Source: Fredinandcohnia humi
GTDB lineage: Bacteria > Bacillota > Bacilli > Bacillales > Bacillaceae_L
Assembly (NCBI RefSeq): GCF_001439915.1
Contig: NZ_LMBW01000010.1
Span: 62,832 to 126,831, forward strand
Direction: 5' to 3'
Length of the DNA: 64,000 bases
The translations under genes were made by a program, and so were the position numbers. The notes beneath the pieces were generated by a model, which was not told the DNA's origin, ran no database searches, and worked only from the letters and a program-made list of their open reading frames with translations. Shown here one piece after another: positions 8,210 through 17,223 of the stretch; within the stretch, counting starts at the first letter, position 1, and each line of letters begins with the position of its first letter.

Positions 8210-9698
8210 TTTAGTCATTTTTCCAATCATCATTCCTATTATTATTGGGATGATCTTGGTTATTTTTCGAAAAAATATAAGGCTACACAGGGTGCTCAGT
8301 CTTGTTGCAGCCATTAGTATATTTGTAATTTCCTTGGTTTTAATGAATCGAATTAAAACAGATGGTATTCAGGTTCTCCAATTGGGTGGCTGGGAAGCGC
8401 CATTTGGTGTCAGTATGGTTGCTGACATGTTAGCTGTAATCTTGGTCATGATCACCAGCGTTGTAGCGTTTTGTTGTTTAGTCTATGCGTTTAAAACAAT
8501 CGGTGAAGAAAGGGAATTATTTTATTTTTATCCGCTCTTTCTATTTTTAATAACAGGTGTGAATGGTTCCTTCCTGACTGGAGATATTTTTAACCTATTC
8601 GTTTGTTTTGAAGTGATGCTTGTTTCTTCATATGTCCTGATTTCGTTAGGTGGTACGAAAGGTCAGCTTCGCGAATCAATCAAATACATTTTAGTGAACT
8701 TGATTTCATCTTTTCTATTTTTAGTAGCAGTAGCTTATTTATATGCGATGACAGGAACATTGAATATGGCTCATCTTTCTGTTCGCATTGCCGAAGTTGG
8801 TCAGGATGGCGTAATGACAACGGTGGCGATTTTATTTTTAATCGTATTTAGTTTAAAAGCAGGTCTATTTCTATTCTTTTGGCTGCCGGGTTCATACAGT
8901 GCCCCGCCAACTGCGATTGCAGCCATCTTTGCAGCGCTTTTAACAAAGGTAGGAATTTATTCGATCATCAGACTATTTACGCTTGTGTTCTACCATGAGC
9001 CTGAGGTCACGCATTTGTTAATCGGAATTATGGCGGCCGTTACGATGCTGCTGGGAGCAATCGGTGCCGTCGCCTATTGGGATATTAAAAGAATCATTAC
9101 CTACAATGTGGTTGTAGGTGTTGGTTTTATTTTAGCCGGGGTCGCTTCGTTTACGGCAGAAGGAATCACGGGTTCTATCTATTATTTAATCCACGATATG
9201 ATTGTAAAGGCATTGATCTTTCTTTTAGGCGGAACAATTATTTATTTCACTGGAACTAGTAATTTAAAAGAATTCAGTGGGATCATGCGGCTGCAGCCGA
9301 AATTCGGCTGGATGTTTTTTATCGCGGCATTGTCACTTTCGGGGATACCACCCCTTAGCGGATTTTTAGGAAAAATATTTATCACAGAGGGTACATTTGC
9401 ATCCGGTTATTTTTGGCTCGGTGGAATCGGTTTGTTGACCAGTCTAATGGTTCTGTACTCGATTATGAAAATCTTTATGAACGGATTTTGGGGGTATACT
9501 GACGTACGCGAGGAAAGTGAAACAATGTCTTTAAAAGGTTTGTTATTACCTATGGGGATTCTTACGGCTTTGACTATAGCGCTGGGAATTGGTGCGGAAG
9601 GGATTAGCGAGTATGTTGATCTTGCAGTTGAAGTCATTATGAATCCAAGCATCTATATTGACGCGGTTTTAGGTAGTGCTTTTGTTGAAAGAGTTTGA
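8202..9698 (+). CDS. mrpD: Mrp Na+/H+ antiporter subunit D (NuoM/N-like)
   Basis: The 498-residue product has about 14 membrane helices and belongs to the proton-translocating antiporter family. FNLFVCFEVMLVSSY carries the buried Glu of the ion path, and LPGSYSAPPTAIAAIFAALLTKVG carries the conserved Lys. It forms the second antiporter-like channel next to MrpA. The start overlaps the end of mrpC. The length is normal for the family. Confidence 0.95.
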   Translation: MGNLVIFPIIIPIIIGMILVIFRKNIRLHRVLSLVAAISIFVISLVLMNRIKTDGIQVLQLGGWEAPFGVSMVADMLAVILVMITSVVAFCCLVYAFKTIGEERELFYFYPLFLFLITGVNGSFLTGDIFNLFVCFEVMLVSSYVLISLGGTKGQLRESIKYILVNLISSFLFLVAVAYLYAMTGTLNMAHLSVRIAEVGQDGVMTTVAILFLIVFSLKAGLFLFFWLPGSYSAPPTAIAAIFAALLTKVGIYSIIRLFTLVFYHEPEVTHLLIGIMAAVTMLLGAIGAVAYWDIKRIITYNVVVGVGFILAGVASFTAEGITGSIYYLIHDMIVKALIFLLGGTIIYFTGTSNLKEFSGIMRLQPKFGWMFFIAALSLSGIPPLSGFLGKIFITEGTFASGYFWLGGIGLLTSLMVLYSIMKIFMNGFWGYTDVREESETMSLKGLLLPMGILTALTIALGIGAEGISEYVDLAVEVIMNPSIYIDAVLGSAFVERV

Positions 9699-9742
9699 GC
9701 TTAAATCACGCGGCAATTCTATATAGGAAAGGGGTGGTATCA

Positions 9743-10219
9743 ATGCCCATGCAAGTGCTAATCAATTTGCTTATCGGTTTTATTTGGATGTTCCTCCAGG
9801 ATAGTTGGACTGTTCTAACCTTTTTTAGTGGTTATTTATTTGGTTTAATCGTGCTTTTTATATTGCGGAGGTATTTTCCGCATCAATTTTATGCAGTGAC
9901 TTTACTTGCTATTTTAAAATTGTTCTTTGTCTTTATCCATGAGTTATTTACTTCAAGTGTTTTAGTTATAAAACAGGTTATGCGGCCGAAGATTAATATT
10001 ACGCCGGGCATTTTCACCCTAGAGACAGAATTGGAAGGGGACTTGGAAATAACCTTGCTCGCGATGTTATTAACATTAACTCCTGGTTCAGTTGTGGTTG
10101 AAGTATCACACGATGAGAAAAAGTTTTATATCCACGCAATGGATATCCCGGAATCAAGTGATGCTGTGTTACGTTCAACAGCAAAATTCGAAGAGGCAAT
10201 AAAGAGGGTGACGCGCTAA
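9743..10219 (+). CDS. mrpE: Mrp Na+/H+ antiporter subunit E
   Basis: The 158-residue product has two or three N-terminal membrane segments followed by a cytoplasmic domain with the family motif LTLTPGSVVVEV. I place the start at ATG 9743 because GGAAAGGGGTGG ends five bases before it. An earlier in-frame start at 9695 overlaps mrpD but lacks a ribosome binding site. The final base overlaps mrpF. Confidence 0.93.
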   Translation: MPMQVLINLLIGFIWMFLQDSWTVLTFFSGYLFGLIVLFILRRYFPHQFYAVTLLAILKLFFVFIHELFTSSVLVIKQVMRPKINITPGIFTLETELEGDLEITLLAMLLTLTPGSVVVEVSHDEKKFYIHAMDIPESSDAVLRSTAKFEEAIKRVTR

Positions 10220-10497
10220 TGATCAAAGCAATCTTAATTATTTCATTGGGTTTTCTTACGTTTGCTATATTTGCGACGATTTATCGCTTAGTGAAGGGGC
10301 CGTCAGCCTCTGACCGTGTTCAAGCCCTTGATGTATTAGGGATAAATATTATTTCAGGGGTCGCGATTTTTTCCGTGTTTTTAAGAAATACCGGCTTTTT
10401 TGAAGTGATTTTATTAATTGGAATCCTTTCCTTCGTCGGAACAATTGCCTTCGCAAGATTTATTGAAAGAGGTGTTGTCATTGAGCGACGTAAATAA
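10219..10497 (+). CDS. mrpF: Mrp Na+/H+ antiporter subunit F
   Basis: The 92-residue product has three membrane helices. It contains RLVKGPSASDRVQALDVLGIN, the hallmark of MrpF/PhaF, and ends in a basic tail RGVVIERRK. It overlaps mrpE by one base and mrpG by 17. Confidence 0.94.
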   Translation: MIKAILIISLGFLTFAIFATIYRLVKGPSASDRVQALDVLGINIISGVAIFSVFLRNTGFFEVILLIGILSFVGTIAFARFIERGVVIERRK

Positions 10498-10858
10498 TCC
10501 GATTGAGGTAGTAGAACTACTTGCAGTAATATCGATTTTGGTAGGGACTATTTTTAGTTTTTTAAGTGCTGTTGGGTTGATTCGGTTACCAGATGTCTAT
10601 TCTCGTGCCCATGCAGCATCAAAGAGCTCAACGATGGGAGTTCTATTCATTTTAGTAGGAACATTTCTGTTTTTTATAATGGAAGGAACCTTTAGCATTC
10701 GCTTATTTCTAGGAATCTTCTTCGTATTCCTGACTGCCCCAATCTCAGCACACGTCATCATGCGCTCCGCCTACCGCTCCAAAGTCCCACTCGCTCCACA
10801 GAGCGTCCAGGATGACCTAAAAGGCATCATCGAAATTGAAGGGGAGAGGGAGCAGTAG
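10481..10858 (+). CDS. mrpG: Mrp Na+/H+ antiporter subunit G
   Basis: The 125-residue product has three membrane helices and the MrpG signature GLIRLPDVYSRAHAASKSSTMG. I place the start at TTG 10481 because AAAGAGGTG lies six bases upstream; a longer in-frame ATG at 10418 lies deep in mrpF without a ribosome binding site. The C-terminal tail is acidic. This is the last operon gene, and no classic terminator follows. The 52-bp hairpin array begins 50 bases after the stop. Confidence 0.93.
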   Translation: MSDVNNPIEVVELLAVISILVGTIFSFLSAVGLIRLPDVYSRAHAASKSSTMGVLFILVGTFLFFIMEGTFSIRLFLGIFFVFLTAPISAHVIMRSAYRSKVPLAPQSVQDDLKGIIEIEGEREQ

Positions 10859-10904
10859 GGCCACGGGGACGGTTCTCGTGGTTCCGCTTGGTTTTGGACC
10901 AGGG

Positions 10905-11812
10905 TGTGATGAAGGGCAAAACGAATCGAAATCGTGGTCGAAATGTCCTTCGGAAGCTGGATGAAGGACAAATTGGATTGAAGTTGAGGTCGAAATGTCC
11001 TTCATAAATCCGATGAAGGGCCAAACGGACAGAAATTAAAGCTGGAATGTCCTTCATTAGCGGATGAAGGGAAAAACGGGTCGAAATCGTGGTTGAAATG
11101 TCCTTCATAAGCTGGATGAAGGACAAAAACGGATTGAAATTGGGGTCGAAATGGTCTTCATAAATCCGATGAAGGACCAAACGGTCAGAAATTAAAGCTG
11201 GAATGTCCTTCATAAGCGGATGAAGGGAAAAACGGATTGAAATCGTGGTTGAAATGGTCTTCATAAGCCGGATGAAGGACAAATAGGATTGAAATTAAGG
11301 TCGAAATGGTCTTCATAAACCCGATGAAGGACCAATAGGATTGAAATTAAGGTCGAAATGGTCTTCATAAACTCGATGAAGGACAAATTGGATCGAAATC
11401 GTGGACGAAATGGTCTTCATAAGCTCGATGAAGACCAAAACGGATTGAAATTGGGGTCGAAATGGTCTTCATAAGCCCGATGAAGACCAAAACGGATTGA
11501 AATTGGGGTCGAAATGGTCTTCATAAGCCGGATGAAGGACAAATAGGATTGAAATTAAGGTCGAAATGGTCTTCATAAACTCGATGAAGGACAAATTGGA
11601 TCGAAATCGTGGTCGAAATGGTCTTCATAAGCCCGATGAAGACCAAAACGGATTGAAATTGAGGTCGAAATGGTCTTCATAAGCCCGATGAAGACCAAAA
11701 CGGATTGAAATTGAGGTCGAAATGGTCTTCATAAGCACAATGAAGGACCAAACGGACGGAAATGCAAGTCGGAATGTCCTTCATCTACCGGATGAAGGAC
11801 GAAATGAATTGG
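10905..11812. repeat. Tandem array of 52-bp hairpin repeats (about 18 copies)
   Basis: The GATGAAG anchor recurs at 10908, 10960, 11012, 11063, 11115, 11168, 11219, 11271, 11323, 11375, 11427, 11479, 11531, 11583, 11635, 11687, 11739 (as AATGAAG) and 11791, almost always 52 bases apart. Each unit joint is a hairpin, TGTCCTTCAT-7 nt-ATGAAGGACA, followed by about 27 bases of AT-rich spacer with GGATTGAAATT and GGTCGAAATG. In at least four units both arms change together to TGGTCTTCAT/ATGAAGACCA, preserving pairing at two positions. Open frames across it are by-products of the period. It fills the gap between mrpG and the endonuclease V gene. Confidence 0.95.
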
Positions 11813-11835
11813 ACGACTCTTGATTATTCATCCAC

Positions 11836-12516
11836 TTATTGATATCTTTTTCTTGCTTCATGTGTGGCTAAATCTGCATATCTTATGGTAATAGGGAGTC
11901 GACTATGTTTTTCTATAAAATGCATTGTTATTTTAGTGGCTGTATCTAAATCAATCCAGTTCCCACATGAGACAAAAATCGGTTTAACATCGACCCTTGT
12001 TCTCAATGCACGTCCGTAGACTTCACCATCGATAATAATATCAGTATAGGCCCCAGCTATATTCTCTGGCATAGTAAAATCAGTATTATCGGTTTTAAAA
12101 TAAGTTTTTGCAACCCCAATTGTCGGTTTTCCCAAATCAAAGGATGCCTGTGTTGCAATTCCCATGTGCCGTTTATGCAAATAACCATTCCCATCAAACA
12201 TGTATATATCAGGAATATTTTTCAACATCTTAGCAACTTTTAAAATAATAGGCAATTCCCGAAAAGCCAGATAACCAGGAATATAAGGAAATTCAATTTC
12301 GCCTAGATATTCAACTTGTTCAATAATCTCTTTAGTTGAATAATCCACTACAACAATACAGCATACTCCGTAATCTACATTATTATCGGACCAATAAGCA
12401 ATATCTACTCCAGCAACTGTAGTTATTTCATCTAACTTAAATGTATTTTTTAGATTGATTTTTGTTTTCAGGTTATTTTGTATCGTATTTAATTTTTCTT
12501 TGAGTTTATTGTCCAT
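11836..12516 (-). CDS. nfi: Endonuclease V (deoxyinosine 3' endonuclease)
   Basis: The 226-residue product shows the endonuclease V active-site set: Asp38 in GVDIAY, Glu87 in YIPGYLAFRELP, Asp108 in FDGNG and His117 in HKRHMG. It cleaves DNA near deoxyinosine and other deaminated or mismatched bases. It is the last gene of the minus-strand toxin locus, 156 bases after the putative immunity gene and separated from it by a terminator hairpin. In Bacillus subtilis an endonuclease V gene (ywqL) also sits beside an LXG toxin and immunity pair (ywqJ-ywqK), so the neighbourhood is not random. Confidence 0.9.
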   Translation of the reverse strand: MDNKLKEKLNTIQNNLKTKINLKNTFKLDEITTVAGVDIAYWSDNNVDYGVCCIVVVDYSTKEIIEQVEYLGEIEFPYIPGYLAFRELPIILKVAKMLKNIPDIYMFDGNGYLHKRHMGIATQASFDLGKPTIGVAKTYFKTDNTDFTMPENIAGAYTDIIIDGEVYGRALRTRVDVKPIFVSCGNWIDLDTATKITMHFIEKHSRLPITIRYADLATHEARKRYQ

Positions 12517-12625
12517 ATATCTTCCTACTTAAACTTTTTAGCATACATTTTTTCACTTTGTTGAATTCCATCAGCTTTAATTATTTTAAACTTCCTTACA
12601 AAAACACTTGTATACAAAACAATTA

Positions 12626-12665
12626 TAAAAAATGCCCAACCTATAATTAAGTGGTTAGGCAATTT
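12626..12665 (-). terminator. Terminator after the putative immunity gene
   Basis: On the minus strand GCCTAACC pairs with GGTTGGGC across a 14-base loop and is followed by six T residues. It separates the effector-immunity operon from the endonuclease V gene. Confidence 0.7.
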
Positions 12666-12672
12666 ATAATGT

Positions 12673-13134
12673 TTAACTTAAATATTCTTGAATCGTGTTG
12701 TTGGGAATTAATTTCCTTAATTCAGGCTGGTTCTCCCACTTTAAGACAGGCTTTTTAATTTCAACTAATGCATCAATGTCATCAAGTGCAACTTGCTTTT
12801 GGTATACAAATTGCTCGTGTTTACTAAAACTGTAGTCATTTACATCTTTATAATCCATACTAAATAATAGAATGTAATTCTTTTCCAAAGTAGAGGAATC
12901 GACCCCATAAGTTTCGAATTCCTTACCTTTATAAATAGCGTTAATCTTTAACTCATAAACTAGTTCAACATCTTCAAGGGAAACCTCTTTAATAAAAATA
13001 TCATCGTGCTTGTTTCCTGCTAAATCAACTAATTCATTAAAGCCACTTTCTTTAATATTACTCCTTAGCCGTAAGACATGATTTCTAATATTGGCCGAAT
13101 AGTCTTTCTTGTTATAGACAGCATAATTATTCAT
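12673..13134 (-). CDS. Putative immunity protein for the adjacent secreted effector
   Basis: The 153-residue soluble acidic protein has alternating beta-strand-like stretches (VSLEDVELVYELKINAIYKG, NYILLFSMDY) and no signal peptide. I recognise no family. Its start lies 15 bases after the stop of the effector gene, with GTGAGGA before the ATG, which is the normal position for the immunity gene of a polymorphic toxin. The N-terminus (NKKDYSANIRNHVLRLRSNIKESGF) is basic and helical. The role is inferred only from position and size. Confidence 0.55.
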   Translation of the reverse strand: MNNYAVYNKKDYSANIRNHVLRLRSNIKESGFNELVDLAGNKHDDIFIKEVSLEDVELVYELKINAIYKGKEFETYGVDSSTLEKNYILLFSMDYKDVNDYSFSKHEQFVYQKQVALDDIDALVEIKKPVLKWENQPELRKLIPNNTIQEYLS

Positions 13135-13149
13135 TTTAATTTCCTCACT

Positions 13150-14478
13150 TTACTTAAAAGGTACCCAATCTCCTACATCAGCATCAAAAATAAATTGTGT
13201 TGTAATATTACCGTTATTTGCGTCAACAATCTTTAACATATCCCCATCTACAAAACCTCGTGTATCCTGATAATATTCTGGTAAAATGACTTCCTTACTT
13301 CCCGTAAAACCTCTACCTGTATAAGGATAGCTGTCAGGAGCAGGTGCCCAGTCTGGAATTGAAAGTTGTTTTGGATCATTTAATCGATACTCGATAACAC
13401 CAAAAACTTTATCCGGTGCCCCAGTAGATTTGGATATACCATCAACACCATGGGTTAATTTAAACGCTGAATCATTATAATCTAACCTTGCTCCCTCATA
13501 ATTATCACTCAATGATTTAAGATTTGTTGAGTGTTCCTCCAAGGCTGTGAAACCTCTAACTCCTTTATAATCATTATACAAATATTTATAGATATCGGAT
13601 TGCGGAATCACCTTTGCCATAAGAGTACCGCTCGCGGGAATCCCAATTTGATCCCTTAGAGATTTAACTGCATTCATTTCAGTTTGAGTTAATACTCGAT
13701 CAGGGTCAAGTAATTTTACAAAGGTATCTGGGGTATATCCATTTTCATTAAGTACAGTTTTTATCGAATCACTTGTTTTGTGATTGACAACCTCATCAAC
13801 AACCCTAACCCCACCAACCTCATCCACAACTTTCGCACCCTTAGTTAATTTTACTGCTTTATCCACACCTTTTGTACCTACAACTGCGAGGGCAATTTCT
13901 CCAAAGGCACGACCGAACCAATTTCCTCGGCTTTCTGCGTCGCCATTAATAACATCTTCATTCCATGAAGTTTTGATTGCATCCCATATTCCTTTTGCGG
14001 TTTCGATTGGGTGTTGAATGACATGCACAAGGCCTTTAAAAGTTTCAACCGGATGAGTGATGATGTTCCAAATTCCTTCAACAGTGGCTACACCGACGTC
14101 CCAGAGTCCGGTTGCAAATCCTTTAACAGAGTCACCCACGACTCCAAAGAATTTTCCAACTGATTCCCAAAATGATTTTTTAGGAGGATCGGTTAACCTC
14201 TGTGAATTGGAGTTTACTTGTTTATCCGCTTGTTCATACCGAGATGCACTATTATCTACGAAACTATGTAGTTGGTTGAGGCGCTTTTCCAAATCACGTA
14301 TGGAGGATGCCATACTACTTAAATTTCCTCCAATGCCTTGCCTACTAGTGATTTGACTGTCAATCGCATGGCGTAGACTCGATATTCGACTCTGTGTATC
14401 TGTCAAATCGGAAGTGATTCCTTTTAGTCGACTGTTTGAAGATCGGACACTATTTACTTTAATGTCAATTTGAGCCAC
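13150..14478 (-). CDS. Type VII secretion polymorphic toxin with WXG/LXG-like N-terminus
   Basis: The 442-residue product starts with an all-helical region (about 1-95, rich in Ser, Arg and Leu heptads) typical of Esx/LXG-dependent effectors. A glycine-rich spacer follows with repeated short motifs (ITHPVETFKGL, IQHPIETAKGI), then a pre-toxin segment RGNWFGRAFGEIA near residues 183-195. The C-terminal 160 residues (from about IPASGTLMAKV) are the likely toxin. They contain GVIEYRLNDPKQ and YTGRGFTGSKEVILPEYYQ, and show no deaminase HAE/CxxC and no obvious HNH motif. GTG start after AAAGGAGG. No type VII secretion machinery is in the window. Confidence 0.75.
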   Translation of the reverse strand: MAQIDIKVNSVRSSNSRLKGITSDLTDTQSRISSLRHAIDSQITSRQGIGGNLSSMASSIRDLEKRLNQLHSFVDNSASRYEQADKQVNSNSQRLTDPPKKSFWESVGKFFGVVGDSVKGFATGLWDVGVATVEGIWNIITHPVETFKGLVHVIQHPIETAKGIWDAIKTSWNEDVINGDAESRGNWFGRAFGEIALAVVGTKGVDKAVKLTKGAKVVDEVGGVRVVDEVVNHKTSDSIKTVLNENGYTPDTFVKLLDPDRVLTQTEMNAVKSLRDQIGIPASGTLMAKVIPQSDIYKYLYNDYKGVRGFTALEEHSTNLKSLSDNYEGARLDYNDSAFKLTHGVDGISKSTGAPDKVFGVIEYRLNDPKQLSIPDWAPAPDSYPYTGRGFTGSKEVILPEYYQDTRGFVDGDMLKIVDANNGNITTQFIFDADVGDWVPFK

Positions 14479-14501
14479 TTCGATACCTCCTTTCGTGAAT
14501 G

Positions 14502-15281
14502 CTATCGGAACATGGACTTCAGATCATCAATCGATGTTCGATTATAGAATGGCTCAGTCCCGTTAATGATTGAATTTGTGAGTGGAAGATTCTCAATAAG
14601 GTTAAGAATTTCAAGTAGCTGCTGAGTATTTTCATTAACTGCTTTAAAAACCTGAGATAAAAGTTCCACCGTATTTTCCTCTTCTTGATCAATGATAAGT
14701 CCAATCACAGGGATCGGATTCGTAGATTTAGCGGGATTATAAATATGTGTAAAATAGGCATTTTTAATAGTAGGGAAGTTTTTAAGTTTGCTTGAAATAA
14801 CTTCAAGGACCGATTGAGGGATCTCTGTCATCTGGTTTGCCAGGAAATTCTGTTTTTCTTCAAGACCTAACTCATCAAAAAAATAATGAAGAATTCTTCC
14901 GTCACGTAAGGTTTCAAGCTCCTCTTGGATGATCTTTTTACTGATATCAAAACCAGGGTTCAGAACCCAAGGGGAATCTAGTTCAATCAACTTTAGAAGC
15001 ATTGGTGTAGAAATTTTAATATATTTATACTTTCCTTTATAGATGGAGTTGAATTTCTCAACACTTGAGTACACAGGCAGCACGAGCTCATTATTCATTT
15101 CAATATATTTCAGATTCAAAGTAGGCGAACCGTTTTTGTTTTCCGAAGAAACAGTGCCAATCGTAACAACCTCCAAATCCATGAAGGCTTTATAAAAATA
15201 ATACCGTTTCATCGGATTAGTTATGGCTTCGGACAGAATGGCATCAAATAGGTCAATAAATTGATTTTTCATTATGTTCAA
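14502..15281 (-). CDS. SseB-like protein of the toxin locus
   Basis: The product of about 259 residues looks like an SseB-type two-domain protein: residues 10-130 form the N-terminal domain (AFMDLEVVTIGT, LVLPVYSSVEKF, PWVLNPGFDISKKI), and the C-terminal half resembles the SseB C-terminal domain (ISSKLKNFPTIKNAYFTHIY). Such proteins accompany many type VII toxin loci as chaperone or immunity-like partners, but the role here is inference. I choose TTG 15281 because GGAG lies six bases upstream; an in-frame TTG at 15293 has no ribosome binding site, and ATG 15272 is 15 bases from it. The toxin gene starts 23 bases downstream. Confidence 0.6.
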   Translation of the reverse strand: MNIMKNQFIDLFDAILSEAITNPMKRYYFYKAFMDLEVVTIGTVSSENKNGSPTLNLKYIEMNNELVLPVYSSVEKFNSIYKGKYKYIKISTPMLLKLIELDSPWVLNPGFDISKKIIQEELETLRDGRILHYFFDELGLEEKQNFLANQMTEIPQSVLEVISSKLKNFPTIKNAYFTHIYNPAKSTNPIPVIGLIIDQEEENTVELLSQVFKAVNENTQQLLEILNLIENLPLTNSIINGTEPFYNRTSIDDLKSMFR

Positions 15282-15489
15282 TACACGCTCCAATTTAGGC
15301 TTATGGTAATATTATACAATCTGGCCAACGGTAAAAGTAGGTAATAAAGAACTAGGAAAAAGGGCGCATTTTCTAAACGTGGACATCCATTTTTTGTACA
15401 AATTACCATTTATCACACATTATTTGATCCTGGTCATAAAATGTATAAAAGTGGTCAATAAAAGACCGGGAAAGTTGTGATCTGAATTT

Positions 15490-16026
15490 ATGAAAAACAA
15501 TTCAAACAATCACTTCTTATTTAAAAACCTAATGGAAAAACGAATGTCATTTGAGCGGGTTTTTGAACATATTTTAGAGTTCATGCGATCTGATCCAAGT
15601 GGGAAATTCAGGCTTATTATTGGTACAGATTCTCAGGTGCATCCAAGGCAAACCATCTTTATTACAGGAATTGTGATACTTAATGAAGGAAAAGGTGTGT
15701 GGGCATGTATTCGAAAAGTGGTTGTTCCGAGAAGAATGGAACATTTGCATGAGCGGATTTCCTATGAATTATCATTATCGGAGGAAATTGTTTCATTATT
15801 TACCGAGGAAAAGAAAAATCAGCTTATCGATATAGTGCTGCCACATATTTACGATGGCGCCTCATTCACGATGGAGGGGCATATTGATATTGGGGCAGGG
15901 AAAAGGAACAAAACACGTGAATTTGTGAAGGAAATGGTGACACGAATGGAAGCAATCGGTGTGGAACCAAAAATAAAACCAAATGCATTTGTGGCCTCAT
16001 GCTACGCAAACCGTTACACGAAGTAA
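15490..16026 (+). CDS. YkuK-family (DUF458) RNase H-like protein
   Basis: The 178-residue product has the DUF458/YkuK pattern: LIIGTDSQVHPRQTIFITGIVIL with an acidic residue in the first strand (GTDS), ERISYELSLSEEI, then GHIDIGAGKRNKTREFVKEM and the C-terminal VASCYANRYTK. The arrangement of acidic residues is like RNase H folds, but no substrate is known for the family. It is a single gene between two minus-strand operons, with a 55-bp inverted repeat after its stop. Confidence 0.8.
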   Translation: MKNNSNNHFLFKNLMEKRMSFERVFEHILEFMRSDPSGKFRLIIGTDSQVHPRQTIFITGIVILNEGKGVWACIRKVVVPRRMEHLHERISYELSLSEEIVSLFTEEKKNQLIDIVLPHIYDGASFTMEGHIDIGAGKRNKTREFVKEMVTRMEAIGVEPKIKPNAFVASCYANRYTK

Positions 16027-16035
16027 AAATGAACG

Positions 16036-16090
16036 GACTAGGTGCCTGGCACTTTAGCGTGCATTTACGCCGGGAATCAGGCACTTAGTC
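16036..16090. terminator. Long inverted repeat between convergent genes, probable bidirectional terminator
   Basis: GACTAGGTGCCTG at 16036-16048 pairs with CAGGCACTTAGTC at 16078-16090. It lies between the stops of ykuK-like and the gerB-type gene. The GGTGCCTG core also occurs in hairpins at 23186 and 23947, so it may belong to a small family of dispersed hairpins. T-runs are weak. Confidence 0.5.
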
Positions 16091-16096
16091 GGTAAA

Positions 16097-17203
16097 TCAA
16101 GCTTTCTTTTGCGTTTTAATAAAATTCCGAATAAAACTTATGAAAAAAATCAATGGGATGTACCCATATACGAATATGGTCCCCGTATATTTCACTGTCT
16201 TTCCGATTAACTGGGTGTAATACAAATCGATTAAGAAGCTATTGGTATACAAATAAAGAGCAAGCAAAAAGAGCAGGATGTATGTCGGTTTAATTTTGGG
16301 AATTGTAAATTTAATGGCTCTGACAGCAGACCAAAGATAAATACAAATGACTGGGATAATCACTAAAAGCCAAGTAAAGATAAATATGAATTCAAAGCGC
16401 TCCAAAAAGGAGAATTGAATGATCTTGATCATCGTTAAAGTTGGCCATATTAAGTGCTGCATCTTTCCTTGGGTAAAGAACATGAAGGTTACGAGGGTAA
16501 TAGCCACATACAAGATTGTTGTAAAGAATAAAGCAAAATGTCCCCATTTACTCGCCTTTTTTCTGTTCTTTAAGAAAGGAAAATAAAGAAGTGCTGTTTC
16601 AAAACCTAAGTATAACGGCACAGATTCTTTAGCAGAAATATAGTGCTCTTTTAAACCGTATTTAAAAGGAGGTAAAAGGTATGATACTTCGAGATATTGA
16701 ATTAAATAGAAAAAGGAAAGCAACAAGAAAACGGGTATAACTAAACCCCAAAAAGCAACCCCGGTAATAACTCGAAATCCGCCTGCGACTAGATAAAAGA
16801 TTAAAGCACATAGGACCAAAGCATATTCCCAACTAGCTATTCCGTTGAAAACCCAAACTTGAAGAGCGTCAATATATGAATATAAAACGGACATGCCAGC
16901 GATGGAAAAATAGCATGCCATTAATAGATTCAGTGCTCCCCCGAAAAATTTTCCGAATAGATCTTTGTGTAAGGAAAGAATATCACCGGCAGTAGATTGT
17001 TTCATGATATATAACATCATGAAAAATATGATATTTGTACTCAAACCTACTACAAATACGGATAACCAGGCATCATAGCCGGCCCCCTGAACGATCGCCC
17101 GTTGATATTTTAAGACGGTTATTCCAGTTTGGGAACTATGAATTAAAAAGAACAGTAAAAAGGGAGATACTAGTTTATTTTCGCTAATCTTACTGTTGTA
17201 CAT
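16097..17203 (-). CDS. Spore germinant receptor B subunit (GerAB/GerKB-type permease)
   Basis: The 368-residue integral membrane protein has about ten predicted helices and belongs to the endospore germination permease group of the APC superfamily. Typical are VSPFLLFFLIHSSQTGITVL at the start and GYDAWLSVFVVG. B subunits are thought to bind the nutrient germinant in the spore inner membrane. It is the third gene of an A-C-B operon, 20 bases after the C-subunit gene. The gene order matches gerKA-gerKC-gerKB of Bacillus subtilis. The germinant cannot be told. Confidence 0.9.
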   Translation of the reverse strand: MYNSKISENKLVSPFLLFFLIHSSQTGITVLKYQRAIVQGAGYDAWLSVFVVGLSTNIIFFMMLYIMKQSTAGDILSLHKDLFGKFFGGALNLLMACYFSIAGMSVLYSYIDALQVWVFNGIASWEYALVLCALIFYLVAGGFRVITGVAFWGLVIPVFLLLSFFYLIQYLEVSYLLPPFKYGLKEHYISAKESVPLYLGFETALLYFPFLKNRKKASKWGHFALFFTTILYVAITLVTFMFFTQGKMQHLIWPTLTMIKIIQFSFLERFEFIFIFTWLLVIIPVICIYLWSAVRAIKFTIPKIKPTYILLFLLALYLYTNSFLIDLYYTQLIGKTVKYTGTIFVYGYIPLIFFISFIRNFIKTQKKA

Positions 17204-17223
17204 AATGGACCATCCTAGTCTAG

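Noticed and set aside
10418-10480. Longer N-terminus for mrpG
   Set aside because: The extension lies inside mrpF, lacks a ribosome binding site and is not hydrophobic like the MrpG start.
10771-11282. Minus-strand open frames of up to 151 codons in the 52-bp array
   Set aside because: The predicted proteins are repeats of the same short peptide set by the repeat period, with no ribosome binding site or conserved residues.
10905-11812. CRISPR array
   Set aside because: Units differ only by drift; there are no unique spacers of constant length between identical repeats, and no cas genes nearby. The same holds for 21374-21596 and 63660-64000.
13784-14356. Plus-strand frames opposite the toxin gene
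   Set aside because: They are Thr/Pro/Ser-rich antisense shadows of the effector coding sequence without start signals.
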